Positions 1 to 13,000 of a stretch of 64,000 nucleotides of DNA are shown one piece after another; within the stretch, counting starts at the first letter, position 1; each line of letters starts with the position of its first letter. The position numbers were made by a program, and so were the translations under genes. The DNA lies in the NCBI GenBank assembly GCA_008638375.1, contig CM018051.1, positions 39,998,177 through 40,062,176 of the forward strand, given 5' to 3'. Source of the stretch: Nyssa sinensis (Eukaryota > Streptophyta > Magnoliopsida > Cornales > Nyssaceae). Below the pieces are notes generated by a model. That model had not been told where the DNA came from, did not search any database, and saw only the letters and a list, made by a program, of their open reading frames with translations.

Positions 1-867
1 ATTTCCATCCATCATGGCAAATTTTTTTCATAATTCTTGAGGAATTATTTCAAGTAGGTTAACTACTATAATTGTGTACCTTTTAATAATCATGACTGCA
101 GAAGAAAATTATGAGGAGAGACTGTTGGCTGTTGCTCATCCCAATGTTACTGTTGGCTAGATAAATGGTTTTTCTTACGCCACCCGCAATTTAATAAAGA
201 GATAAGGTGATAGGGAAAGAAAAGGCATTGCACGATTGATATGGGATTAAATTTAGAACATACAGTTTCCCTCTCCTCTCTTAATGTCTCTTTCTGGTCC
301 TGCACCATGAGGAGCCTTGAAAAAGACTGGAATAGAATGTAAGGACACATGCAGTTTACAAATACCACAAAATGTAGCATCAAAGGAATATAAAGCCCCT
401 TAAGAAAAGTTGCCAAAGGGGGAGAAGGGAGGAAGGTTGAGAAGTCTAGTGCTTCCTTTGCTTTGAGTGCAAAAAGAGGGCGGCACAGCCTCTTGCCTCC
501 TGCAGACCCACAAACACCGAGCAAAGGTGAACCTTTCTCATAACGATGGTTCATGATAAAAATATTTCACATTCAATGAAATAAGCAGGAAAAAGAGAGG
601 TAAGCTTGCTTCCTCCCACTAGTAAATTGTAATAAAGTCAATATAGATAACATAAAAGCCCAACAAAAAGTAAATTTTTTTCATTCATTGCCTAAATGGA
701 GGGTGGCCAGACAATTATAGTTCAGCTAAGATTTTACCATTCAACTTCCTTACAGTGTCAATTGCACTATACCTTTGACACGTCTTTTTGTACATGAAAC
801 ACATTGTATAACAGTGAGGAAGGGCTTGAAACAACAATGCACCTTTTCACAAGCAGAGATCAATCAT
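1..867. other. 3' flank of the TMEM87-type gene, no gene recognised
   Basis: The part next to 867 should hold the 3' UTR of the minus-strand gene. I see no clear AATAAA on the minus strand close to the stop and no second gene. The longest open frames here are short and of mixed composition. Confidence 0.5.
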
Positions 868-1048
868 CTATTCTATCTTATCCTCCTCAAGATCTTCCCT
901 TGGCATATTTACATGATCCGTTGCACCAGAACCTTTTCTTTCCTTCCTTTCAAGTGTGCTTGTCGTATCAGCTACCACCATCACTCCCGTTGTAAGTGAG
1001 ATAGCCTCCTCGTCAAAGTCATCTCCTGTCTCTCCTGAGTATGCATAT
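868..1048 (-). CDS. TMEM87-type gene, exon 5 (C-terminal tail and stop)
   Basis: A 181-nt exon after acceptor CTTCTAG. It encodes [20 protein letters not shown], then a charged, probably cytoplasmic tail ending [11 protein letters not shown] and TAG at 870-868. The ending is typical of plant members and marks the true 3' end of the coding region. Confidence 0.92.
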
Positions 1049-4000
1049 CTAGAAGCCCCACATGGAATTTATTATTAACAGCAGTATAGCATTAATTGCT
1101 TGCAATAACATAATAATGACCCCTTTTTTTGGGGGAAGAACAGAAAAGCTCAAGGAGGGTGTGGAGAAACAACTCCCCTCCTGGAGTGTTCTTCAAGGAT
1201 AGTGATGAATGGGAGGAATATGTCTTGTTGGATGTTTTGTCTGTTTTTTCTCTTTTCTGTTCAGGGCATGCTTTGTTTTTTCCATTTCTAGCCTGAAGGA
1301 TTTCTCAACATTCCCCTGTTTGTATTCCTGTATCTTCTTTCTCTGGTTATTTCTTCTAGTTTCTAATCCATAAAAAAGAAGGAAAAAGGAGTGAACAAAA
1401 ATAGAAAAGCACAAGTACAAATACTCTCTCCCTATGGTTACAATAATATGGCAGCCACTAGGGATGCAAAAATCTAAATCCGGTTCTAGGAACTCTCACT
1501 GTGGTGTTCAGAGCACAATATAACTGAAAGTTTGGTGAGACTCCATTTTATAACAATAAGTACCTACCAGAATCTCACAAAATAGATTCATTGACTTTGA
1601 AGTCCATATATTTTCCTTGCACAGAGGATCGGTATAATATTCATGAAGGGATTTATTGCTGTGGTATTATAATTTTTCAGTGGAATTTGTGCTTACTAGA
1701 ATCTCCCAAAATAGACTCGTTGACTTTGAAGTGCATATATTTCCCTTGCATAGAGGATCAGTATAAAATTCACTAACGAATTTATGGCTGCTGTTTTATA
1801 ATTTTTCAAAGTAATTTGTGATTTCAAAAGCAATGGTTAATGAAAGGAACTCGTTCCATTTCCATGGGAAGTCCAAACTGTCCTAGATGTGCTTGTAAAA
1901 TTAAAATGTATCTTCAAAGTATTGAGACTCTTAAAGAGCTCAATGAATTCAGATTTATACTTGAAGTTTCAATAAATAGTAAAATCATATATCTTTATTG
2001 CAAAGATCAGCTCCTATTTAGACTGCTGAAGGCTGTTGTGAAATTTTAAAAATATATATATAAATAAATAAACCATTAATTCATTACCATCCAAATAGTT
2101 GGTGCAGAAAGTAGCATACAAGAAAAATGGATGTGGCAATGTCATAACAAGTACCTAGTTGGGTTACGTGAAGGCGCCCAAAGAACACATATCACCACCA
2201 AGAGAGAGAATGCAAGCAGAGTCCAGAAAGCAGGGATGATCCAGGCAATACGCCACAGCTCACTTAATGGGTCACTAGCATTGAAGTACAGCTGAGCCAA
2301 CACAAGTCAGAATTAGCTAAAATAATCAGCAAGAGAAACATATAAACGAAAACATAACACTAGTATTTGTTTTAGTCAAGGGTAGCGGTGGCATTTTGCA
2401 CCCAAACCCGTTACCCTGCCTGAAATAAATGGATTTGGCTTAGTAAAATTAAAGATATGGGTTGCAAACGGGTTAGTTAGAGAATACTTTATTAACATAT
2501 GAGGGAAGTGGATACCCATATAACCCTGTTCCATATTTAAAACATCTATCTAAGTAACCTGAAATCCTACATTTACCACAAGCTCTTCCCAAATCCTATC
2601 GCAGCGCTTCCATCTCTCCATCTCTCTTTCCATCAATCTAACTAGAATTATGTTTTTTCTGCAGCATGGAAAAAGTTGGAAACCTAGGGGAAAAACCCAA
2701 ATCTGTCTCATGACGGTGGTGGAGAGCTTCATTAGTCATTATCTTTTCTCTCATGGTGGAGTTGCCCTTTTTTATTTAAAAGAAGGACTTCTGAAACTCC
2801 TCGTACAGAGAAGAACCCCAACTCAGGTTGCTCCCTCTTCAAGCCAATGAGTCGTTACCCGGGTGACGCTCACACTCCAACCATCTTCCACCACATGCTC
2901 CGATGATTTGTTGACCCAAAACTCATCTTTGGCATGACCTGAATCGTCAAGCTGATCCAAATCCAGAAATATAAGTGTCCTGAAGACATTGGATTGACTA
3001 TGATCAAGGCCTGTTCCAATAATTTAATGGTTTATCAACCATTGGTTGTTTTTCAGAGAATGAGAGAAATTTTCAATGCCTTTGTTCTATCGAATCAGTG
3101 GGATTGAACTGATTCGTTTTTACTCTGAAACAGTGTGTGTGTGTTGGATTCGATGTGGACATGGGGTTTGCAACTGGATGTGTTTATTCATGGAACTGTA
3201 ATCAATCGGCTCACAAAGAGTGGGAAACTACCTGATGCATTGAGTGTGTTCGATGAAATGTTTGAGAGAGAAGTAGTGATTCCTGATGTCGTGCTGCGTA
3301 ATAATATTTTGATTGATGGGTGTTTTCAAGAAGGGAACTTTTGGGAGCTAATGAGATTTGGGAAGGTGGTTAAAAGGGTCATCTGTTTATCCGAATGTTG
3401 CAACTTATAGTGTCATGATTTGTGCAAGTCTGGGAAGTTTAATGGAAGTGGGAACTTCACCGCCATTAATGTTGCAGCAGCGCCAAATAAGACCAAAACT
3501 AGCAAAGGATGCTTCTTGCAGTTGCTATTGTTAGTGGTGATTCCCTTTGAAATCACCTTTCATGGTAATATAATATTCTTCAGTTGGATACATATGCACC
3601 CTCATGTTCTCGACATATCCATGAAGAAGGATGTTACTGCCAAGATTTATTCAGTGGGAAGGAAAGTCATTTGAAATAAAGGAAGTCCAGGATCAAAAGG
3701 GCAAGCTATTTCAGGTGACGGAGAGATATATGCATACTTTTACTGATAAAAAAATATTATTCAATTGAGCAATCTTAGGGTGTAATTAAATTGGACAACC
3801 TCCACTTCTTTTCTTATTCACTGAGCTATTAAATTTATAAAAAAAAATATCCCACTTCATTGGGAATCAACTTTGACTTCTAATGTTCATTAAAATGATT
3901 TCCCAATGGCCTATTCAAGATGTTTATATTGAAGATCGAAAAAGGGGTTAATGTGACCAGCTTTTTACCAACCCTATCTGACCGATCTGAATGCGGGTAA

Positions 4001-7000
4001 GAATGGGGGCCAACCCATTTTCACCTGACCCGTTTACAACCTGCCCATTTTGCCAAGCCTCTACTTAAGGGTCTGTGAACAAAACAAGAAAAAGTATTAC
4101 CTCATAGCCAACCCAAGCAATAGAAAGCAGCACAAATAGTGCAAGGGAATTGGTAAATTTTCGATAGAGCTCAAGTTTGGCTAAGTTTCTCCGCAGCTGC
4201 AATCAAAATAGACAGAAAGAAAGGAAAAGAAAATTAATAAAAGCTAGCACAAATGTTTGCAGGAAATTTCGTCTCTACCTTTTACCCAATCCATAAATAG
4301 GTCGACAAGTTCAAGCAACTAATGAAATTGTCATTCTAGCAGTACGAGAGAGAGGAAAAAAAAAAACATAAACCCACAATATGTCACCAGTTATATGAAA
4401 ATTTGGTCTGACAGGATGAGTTTTAACCAAATTTATCCATTTATCCATCTATCTGCTCACACACATAGCATATGCATTTATAGAAATAAGAACACATAAA
4501 CCACAAATAATCAACTAGATCATATGAATTTTTAAGTACTTTTAACCAATGTTTTAAAACCGGACCAGCCAATCTGAACAGAAAAGCAGTGAACCGGTCT
4601 GTAATCTGGTTCGGTTAAATATTAAAACCCATTGACGGTTCCAAAGAACTGGTCAAGTCTAAGACTACAAAAGGGTTGTCTTTCTTGTTAGGGCTTTCAA
4701 ACGAATCTCGATTCTCTTTGCAGAGACCGCCTCCACAACGATGAGGTTGTGACGGCGAGGGTGAGTTTTTTACATTTTCTTCTTCTTTTTCTTTTCTTTT
4801 CCTGATTTAATCCATTCTCTTTTCTTCCAATTTCTTTTCTCTCTGAACAAACACCGTCACTAAGACGCTAAATCAATACAAGAGGTAGAAAAAGAAAAGA
4901 GAAAAATTTTAAAAATTTGTTGCTTTTTTTGAGACAATTATCTACACACACCTGTGGTCTTACCAGAAAGCAAGTAACTATCCCATTGGTTTCAATTAGC
5001 CTTCTATTGTAACTGGATCCTCTCAGCTTCAACCTTCCCACCCTTTCCATTTTCTCATTTATGTGTTTTTGTAATTATATAGATCTGCATCTAAACTTTT
5101 GTACTCTATCAATAATATTAAGGAAATGATTGAAGTGGCAGCTTTTAATGGGTCCTTAGGCAGGGTCTATTCTTCAATTTTGCATGATATTGTAACTGTA
5201 TTCCATCGCTGGATTATGTGAAATTGATATTCAATTTTTTGGCGTGGCAGAACCAATTTCTTGGCTTTGGCAAATGATTCAGTTCAGTTGGACTCCAATT
5301 TTTTGGTATGTAATTGTTGAAATCATCATATAGTTTTCCTTATTACCTTGGTCAGGCTTTTAAACTAATTGCTTGAAATTCTTGAGATCATATGTATATA
5401 TTTGAAATACTATTCAATACAATTGAATATTGCTGTTTTCAGTTACTCTAAATATCTTTAGGTTTAGTAAAGTGACAAGTATTATAAATTTTTTACGATT
5501 TTTTATTTTTTCATATTTTTGAAAATTGTATATATTATTAAGATTAATAATAAATATATTTATGACATAATTATGATGTCATGGTTCAATTTTGGTTAAC
5601 CCAACGGTTGAACCAGTGACCCTCAATTTCGATTGACCCAACGGTTGAACCAGTGACCCTTGACCTGGTTTTTTTTTCTGATTCGCTTAACGGTTTGGGT
5701 TTTAAAACATTGCTTTTAACTAAACCTCAACTACCACCGGCCCAACAAGAAAAGTGAACCTAAAATTATATTAATGTGTTCTTAAATTGAATCATTTGTA
5801 TTATACTCCACAAAATAACTGAAAACAAATAGAGAGTTATCAGTTTTCATACGGAAGCTGCAAGAGCATGGAAAGGAGGGTTCGAAAGATTACCTGAAGT
5901 TTTTCTAATGTTTTGGACAATGACGAGAATATCCATAAAATAAACCAGGCATCCAAGAAAGCAACAGGTAGCACCAAATATAACTTAATTTTTCCAGAAA
6001 AGTCATTGATGTTCCCCAAATGTTCGACAAGTTCAAGAGCCTCTGAAGCAACAAAATATATAATGCCAAGAAGAAGTACTTTAAAGGTTACACCACCAAG
6101 GGTAGGCCTCACCACACCATAGCCCATTGAAACCACCAGAAGAAGCAATCGAGATAAAGTCTTCTTGACAGCACTAATGGTTACTGTCCACAATGTAATG
6201 CCCATTGGCCTGCTTCCAGTGGCATTAAGATTTGCATATTCAAAATACCTGAGAGCTGTTTCACACATGCCAAGAGCAATTACTGCTGTAATGTGATAGT
6301 GCAACTGTATAATATCCTTCCAGAATTGGACAAACCGTAAAAACCAAATTAAGCCAAGTCCAAGGTAAGCTAAAGACATAATTCCATAGAAAGTCATCAA
6401 AGGGGCCATCTTCCCAGGTAAATAACCTTCCGGGTTCCTCCACACAGTTTTTCCTCTTATTACTGTGCCCTTGAGTTGTGGATCACAGAACATAAAATAG
6501 AGATAGTACATTCCAGTATTATTTATTTTAACTGACTGAACAGTCATTGTAGCATATTGCCTTTTTCCTTCAAAGAAGGTTTGAATGCGTTTTGGCCAAT
6601 CAGGGTTGTCGAGGTTTTTGTGAATAATAACCTCTCCTAACTTGCAAGATCCATCCTCTGAAAGATTTCGGGTGCAACATATTGCATCAGATTTTAAAAA
6701 AGAGCCTCCAATCCTTTCTCGGTCTTTTACCTCAACTATAATAGCTTCAACCAATCCAGTCCTACTCTGCATCTCATTCTGATTATCAGTGGACTCTTTT
6801 GGCCTCACAAAGGTGACACTATCAAAGCTGCAATTCCATCAGTGAGAGTAAGATCCATTAAATATTAAACTGAGTATCTACAGATTCAAAGCACATAAGT
6901 AGAATTAGGAAAGCATAACCTATTACCGGATTAATTCAAATTAAGGCATAACTAGTTGAAAATGACCAAATCTTCTGATTATAACTATTGTTAGATCAAT

Positions 7001-10000
7001 CAAATTCTACAGTCCAAAAAAACTTTGGAAAACAAATATATAATATAAGAGATGTAGTTTGTTAGCCCACTAAATTGTAAATCCGGTAAGCATGTATGTG
7101 CGCCCCTGTTCTGTTCTTACATTCAATAAATGGAATGACAATTTACTTTTTGGAAATGGATATATGTTACTAAAGCAGGTCAATTAGCATTAGTTAAATG
7201 AAAAATATATATATATCTAAAAGGTCAGTGAGAAAAAATAAATAAATAAATAATTTTTTCCCTGAATAATCAATATATAATAGAACTATTAAAAAGAGAA
7301 GGGGAGCTGGAACTACAAGGGAAGGAACTACTCTATTTACCTGCATTTATTTCTGAAAATGGAACTTGACTAGGAGCAGAAAACCCAGTATAGATGGTTA
7401 TTCATTATTAGGTGGGGCTTATTTTTTGCAGCTTATTGGAGAGGCCTTCTGAGGAGGAAGAAATTATTGAAGCACTGAAGACTTGTGATGGAGACAGCTC
7501 CAGGTCCGGATGGCTTTACAATGGCGTTCTATAGATATTGCTGTAGGATTTTGAGGGGTGACATCATGGCTTTCTTCACTCAGTTCCATCAGCAATGTTC
7601 CTTTGAAAGGAGTATCAATGCATCATTTATAGCATTGATTCCTAAAAAGGAAGGAGCGGAGAATATTAGAGACTTTAGGCCAATCAGTCTAGTGGGAAGC
7701 TTGTATAAGTTGTTGGCCAAGGTGCTTGCTTTGAGAATGAAGGTGGTTATGAGTAGCATCATCTCGCCAAGCCAAAACGCCTTTGTGGGGGGTTGCCAAA
7801 TTATGGATGCAGCTTTGATAGCCAATGAGTGTGTTGACTCAAGAAGGAAGAGGAGGGATAAGGGGCCTGTCTATAAATTGGACATCGAGAAATCCTATGA
7901 TCACGTGAATTGGAACTGCCCACTCTCGGTTATGGCCAAAATGGGTTTTGGAAATAGATGGAGAAGTTGGATTCAAATGTGTATACCCACGGTATCCGTT
8001 TTGGTCTTGGTCAATGGCTCTCCGGCAGGTTTCTTCCGTTCTTCTATGAGTCTGAGGCAAAGAGACCCTTGATCTCCATTCCTCTTTGCAATTGTTATGG
8101 AGGCTTTGACCTGGATAATTGATAAAGCAAGGGAGGGAGGCACGATAAGGGGATTTGTGATCAAGGGTAATGACGGAAGAAGGGTGGAGAGATCTCATCT
8201 TCAACACCATTGTTTTTTGTGATGCGGAGGAAGACTAGTTATACAATTTGAGATGCATTCCTCTTGTGATTTAAGGCCGCTCGAGGATTAGGGTTAATTT
8301 GAAGAAAACATAGCCCATTCCCGTGGGAGAGGTTGAAAATTTAGAGGAGATGGCGTGGGCTTTGGGGTGTGCAATGGGTAGATTTCCTACGATGTATCTT
8401 GGTCTTCCTTTGGGAGCATCCTCGAATTTGGTAGGAATTTGGGATGCAGTGATTAAATGCTTTCAGAAGAAGCTTGCAGGTTGGAAGAGTCGATACTTAT
8501 CCAAAGGGGGTAGGATCACTCTCATTCGGAGTACACTACAAAACCTTCCTACTTATTTTATGTCCCTATTTCTAATGCCAGCTTCAGTTACATGGAAGCT
8601 TGAGAAGATTCAACGGAATTTCCTATGGGTTGGAAGGGAGGAAGAAAAGAAGATTCATCTAAGCAAGTGGGATAAAGTTAAAGCTCCCATTGCTAAAGGT
8701 GGTTTGAGAATAAAGAATTTGAAGATTTTCAATCTAGCCGTATTAATAAGTGCTTATGGAGATATGCTAAAGAGGATTCTACCTTGTGGAGGAATGTAGT
8801 TGACACCAAGTTTGGATGCGAGAGAGGGGGGTGGTATTCTGGAGATGCTTATGGGCCATATGGGTGTGGTGATGGGCACCATGGCGGACCGAGTCTTAAA
8901 GATTCGAGGACGAATCCTTTTGAAGAAGAGGGGGAATGATGGGTACCATGGTAGACCGAGTCTTAAAGATCCTTTACAAGTTCCAGATAGATCAAACACA
9001 AGGTCGAGGGCTAAGAAGTTAAGTGCACAAAAACGCTAATTGAGTGATTTTCGTACAGTTTCAATGTCGCTTTGTAATCTGGGCATAACTCACTCATCCG
9101 AGTTCCGATTGAGATGATTCAAGATGCTATGGAAAGCCACTGAATATTTATACAACTTTCATGTTTTGAGTTTTCCGAGATTCGGGCTGCATCAAGGTTG
9201 AAATCGAGTTTGAAGTTGTTGTACCTACACTGATGACGTTTTTGGCTGCGCGAAATTCTAACTTAATTAGTGGATTTCTTTTATTACTTTTAGTCGGTAG
9301 TTTAGAATGTTTTGGGCCTGAAAATGTTTAGCCCATATCTTTTATTTAATGTAGGCCTTATTTGGCCCTAGGGTTTCATAGAGTGTTTAAAAAAGAACTT
9401 GTAGCCGCATTTGGAAAAAGATGAAGTTTTGAGTAAACTAAGAGAGTATTTGCTCTGCGGTTCTTTGAAAAACTATCTGAACTTATCGGGATTTCTCGTG
9501 GCGTTCACCAACGACTTATCAAAAGGATTTCTACCACCGTTTGTGGCGTCTTCCTTATACCGAGGTTCTTGTTTCGCACTAAATAACGGGTTGAGGTTAA
9601 ATATACCGAGGCTCTTGTTTGTCGTAAACAACAGGTTGAGGTCATATATACCAAGGTTCTTGTTTGTCGTAAACAACGGGTTGAGGTCTTCCATTCAAAT
9701 CTGATTGTAGAATGATCTTGGATTCTTATCTCGTTGACGGGTCTCGTTAATCTTAGTGGGGTTCGCATCATTTGGTATCAGAGCTCATACTACAAATCAA
9801 GTCTAATCTATCCTTTTAATTCTTGCGTTAGATTATTATCCTTGAAAAAAAAAAGGACAGTACAAAAAAAAAAAAAAGAGTACAAAAAAAAAGAGGAGAG
9901 TATTAAAAAAAGAAAACAAACAAACAAAAAGAGAGTTCACAAAATAGAAAAAAAAAAAAAATATATATATATATATATATCTTTCTCCCTTTGATGCAGG

Positions 10001-13000
10001 TGACGATTCGTGGTCGAATCTTTTTAAGGAGAGGGGGAATGATGGGCACCATGGCGGACCGAGTCTTAAAGATTCGAGGACGAATCCTTTTGAAGAGAGG
10101 GGGAATGATGGGTACCATGGTAGACCGAGTCTTAAAGATCCTTTACAAGTTCCAGATAGACCAAACACAAGGTCGGAAGTTAAGTGCACAAAAACGCTAA
10201 TTGGGTGATTTTCGTACAGTTTCAACGTCGCTTTGTAATCTGGACATAACTCTCTCATCCGAGTTCCGATTGAGATGATTCAAGATGCTATGGAAAGCCA
10301 ATGAATATTTATACAACTTTCATGTTTTGACTTTTCTGAGATTCGGGCTGCATTAAGGTTGAAATCGGGTTGGAAGTTGTTGTACCTATACTGATGACGT
10401 TTTTGGCTACTCGAGATTCTAACTTAATTAATGGATTTCTTTTATTACTTTTAGTCGGTAGTTTAGAATGTTTTGGGCCTGAAAATGTTTAGCCCATATC
10501 TTTTATTTAATGTAGGCCTTATTTGGCCCTAGGGTTTCATAGAGTGTTTAAAAAAGAACTTGTAGCCGCATTTGGAGAAAGATGAATTTTTGAGTAAACT
10601 GAGAGAGTATTTTCTCTGCGGTTCTTTGAAAAACTATCTGAACTTATCGGGATTTCTCGTGGCGTTTACCGACTTATCAAACGGATTTCCACCACCAGTT
10701 TGTGGCATCTTCCTTATACCGAGGTTCTTGTTTCGCATTAAACAACGGGTTGAAGTTAAATATACCGAGATTCTTGTTTGTCGTAAATAACGGGTTGAGG
10801 TTATATATACCAAGGTTCTTGTTTGTCGTAAACAACGGGTCGAGGTCTTCCATTCAGATCTGATTGTAGAACGATCTTGGATTCTTATCTCGTTGACGGG
10901 TCTCGTTAATCTTAGCGGGGTTCGCATCATGAGGTGTATGGAAAGCAATCAAGAGAGGATAGAAGTTTCCTAACCAGTGTCAAATTTGAAATTGGGAATG
11001 GTGAGAGAGTGAGGTTTTAGGATGATCCTTGGCATGAGGAAGGGGTTCTTAATGATAATTTTCCACACCGTTTTAACATTGCTTTGGATAAGGATTGTCT
11101 AGTGACGGATTGTATTGAGAGCGTAGGCAATCAAAGGGTGTGGAGCACTGGAGCTTGAAATTTAGGAGGAATTTTGTTGGTTAGGAGATTGGAGAGGTTG
11201 AAGAGCTTATGTCTACATTGAGCAAGGTGAAGTTGGTAGATGGCCAGATTGGATGGGATCACTTGGAAGGGAAGTGGGGATGGCAACTTCACAGTCCATT
11301 CTTTCTATAGGAAGTTGGCGAATGGGAGCCAATTTTTTCCCTTGGAAGATGATTTGGAAATCTAAAGTGCCCACAAAAGTCTAGTTTTTTGCTTGGGAGG
11401 CGGCATGGGGGGCAATATTGACAATTGATAATCCAAAGAGAATAGGTTATCAATTCCTGAATCGATGTGCTCTATGCAAGGAGGAAGAAACGGTAAATCA
11501 TCTTCTCTTACATTGTACATATGCAAGGGATGCTTGGAACTTACTTTTGGGTATTTTTGGGTACTCTTGGGTGATGCCGGCAAGAGTCAAAGATCTTTTT
11601 TGGGATGGAGGTGCAAAATTGAGGATAGCCTGGAAAATGGTGCCTACTTGTCTCATTTGGTGTTTATGGAGAGAGAAATAGAAGAGCTTTTGAAGGAGAG
11701 GAAGCTCTCCTTGGAAATTTATGGATATGTTTTTGAAGACTTTTTTCTTTTAGATTAGAGAAGAATATCCTACATATTTAGATAGGCTCATGGATTTTCT
11801 GGGGTATCTTAGGCTTTAATTATTGTAGTCGATCCCTTTTTTAGTAAATTCGGGGTGCCTTTATTGGGCCATTTAATCAATTCAAATTATGTTTATTAAT
11901 ATAAAAAAAAAACTTATTAAAAGAACAGCTCATATAACGAGCATGTCAGAGGGTGATTAGTAGAAGTAGATCCCTATAACTATAATAAATTATGCAAAAA
12001 CAACCAATATATCTTTCTCGTTTGTGTTATAGGCCCTAATATCTTTCTCATGAGTGATTATATAAGCTGAAACAAACAGGTGTGGTCACATGCATCTGAA
12101 TATCAAAGATTTCTTTCAATGGTAGATAAAGAGTTTCTATAGAGCCCCAAAAAATTCTGAAAATTAGCAAATAATTTAAATTTTGTAATTATGTGAAACT
12201 ATGATTAATGAATGATAATTAATTATCTCCACTAGTTATGGTGACTTAATTGCATTTCCGCAAGAAAGGGTACTTTGATAATTTCACTGGCAACACACGA
12301 CCACACTATTACAAGACCACAATATATGATTTGTAAAATTCTAAAATGTAAATTTATCCTATTGGAAGCTTAAAATAATGATGCTTATAAGTTGAAAGGG
12401 GTATATCAAAACAAAAAAAATACGTTAAAAGGGTCAAAATAGTAATCTAGTTTAGAAAGCTTCCAAAGGAAGCTTGTTTGGAGAATATAAGACCCTGAGA
12501 CCCCCCTTCTTTCTCTCATTTTCAAGGAAGCAAGGCTGCCTCTCCCTTTCTCTCTATTTTCTCTTCCTTTCCTTCGAGTTTCTTGATGGAAGATGGTGAG
12601 AAGACAAAAGGGTTTTGGCATCAAGACAAACTTCTCCCTACACCAATTCTAAGGGCTAGCATGGAGGGAACTCAAAATTTTGAAGAAAGAACAGCTAAGG
12701 TTTGTGGTTTCCAATTTTCCATCATTAAAGGTAGGGGTTTTCTACCAGAAGAGCTACTCATGCGTGTACCATGCAGTTTTTTAATAGGTAACTGAGCAAT
12801 TACATTAACAGACCGAGAAGGAAAAATTGTACAAAAGATGTCTTACATCATATGATTAATTCCCCCCAAAAAATTTACAAAAGAATCTATACAAGATGGG
12901 TACGCTTCTCGCACCCAAAAGTACAAGAGATGTAAATCCTAACTTTGAATCTACCAGGAGGAGTAATTTCCAGCAAAAAAATCCTACTATTTCACTCTCC

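Larger units (their letters stand above)
8870..10929 (+). mobile_element. Small LTR retrotransposon inserted in the LINE (two LTRs, 269-bp interior)
   Basis: Two direct repeats of 901 and 890 bp both start TGATGGGCACCATGG and end GTTCGCATCA. Between them are a tRNA-Met-type primer site and a purine tract. Flanking 5-mers TGTGG (8865-8869) and TGAGG (10930-10934) match at 4 of 5. Removing the element and one 5-mer restores LINE text [14 protein letters not shown]. The interior has no gag or pol, only low-complexity A-rich sequence. The LTR start region contains GATTCGAGGACGAATCC, which resembles the end-of-pol codons (DSRTNPF) of some Ty3/gypsy elements. Confidence 0.9.

Noticed and set aside
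3420..3674. 84-codon plus-strand frame after the PPR fragment
   Set aside because: Starts outside the PPR frame, matches nothing I know, and lies in the degraded hAT-type element.
7589..8210. Minus-strand open frames over the first LINE
   Set aside because: Antisense shadows of LINE reverse transcriptase.
9836..10258. 140-codon minus-strand frame
   Set aside because: Spans LTR sequence and A/T runs of the small LTR element; low complexity.
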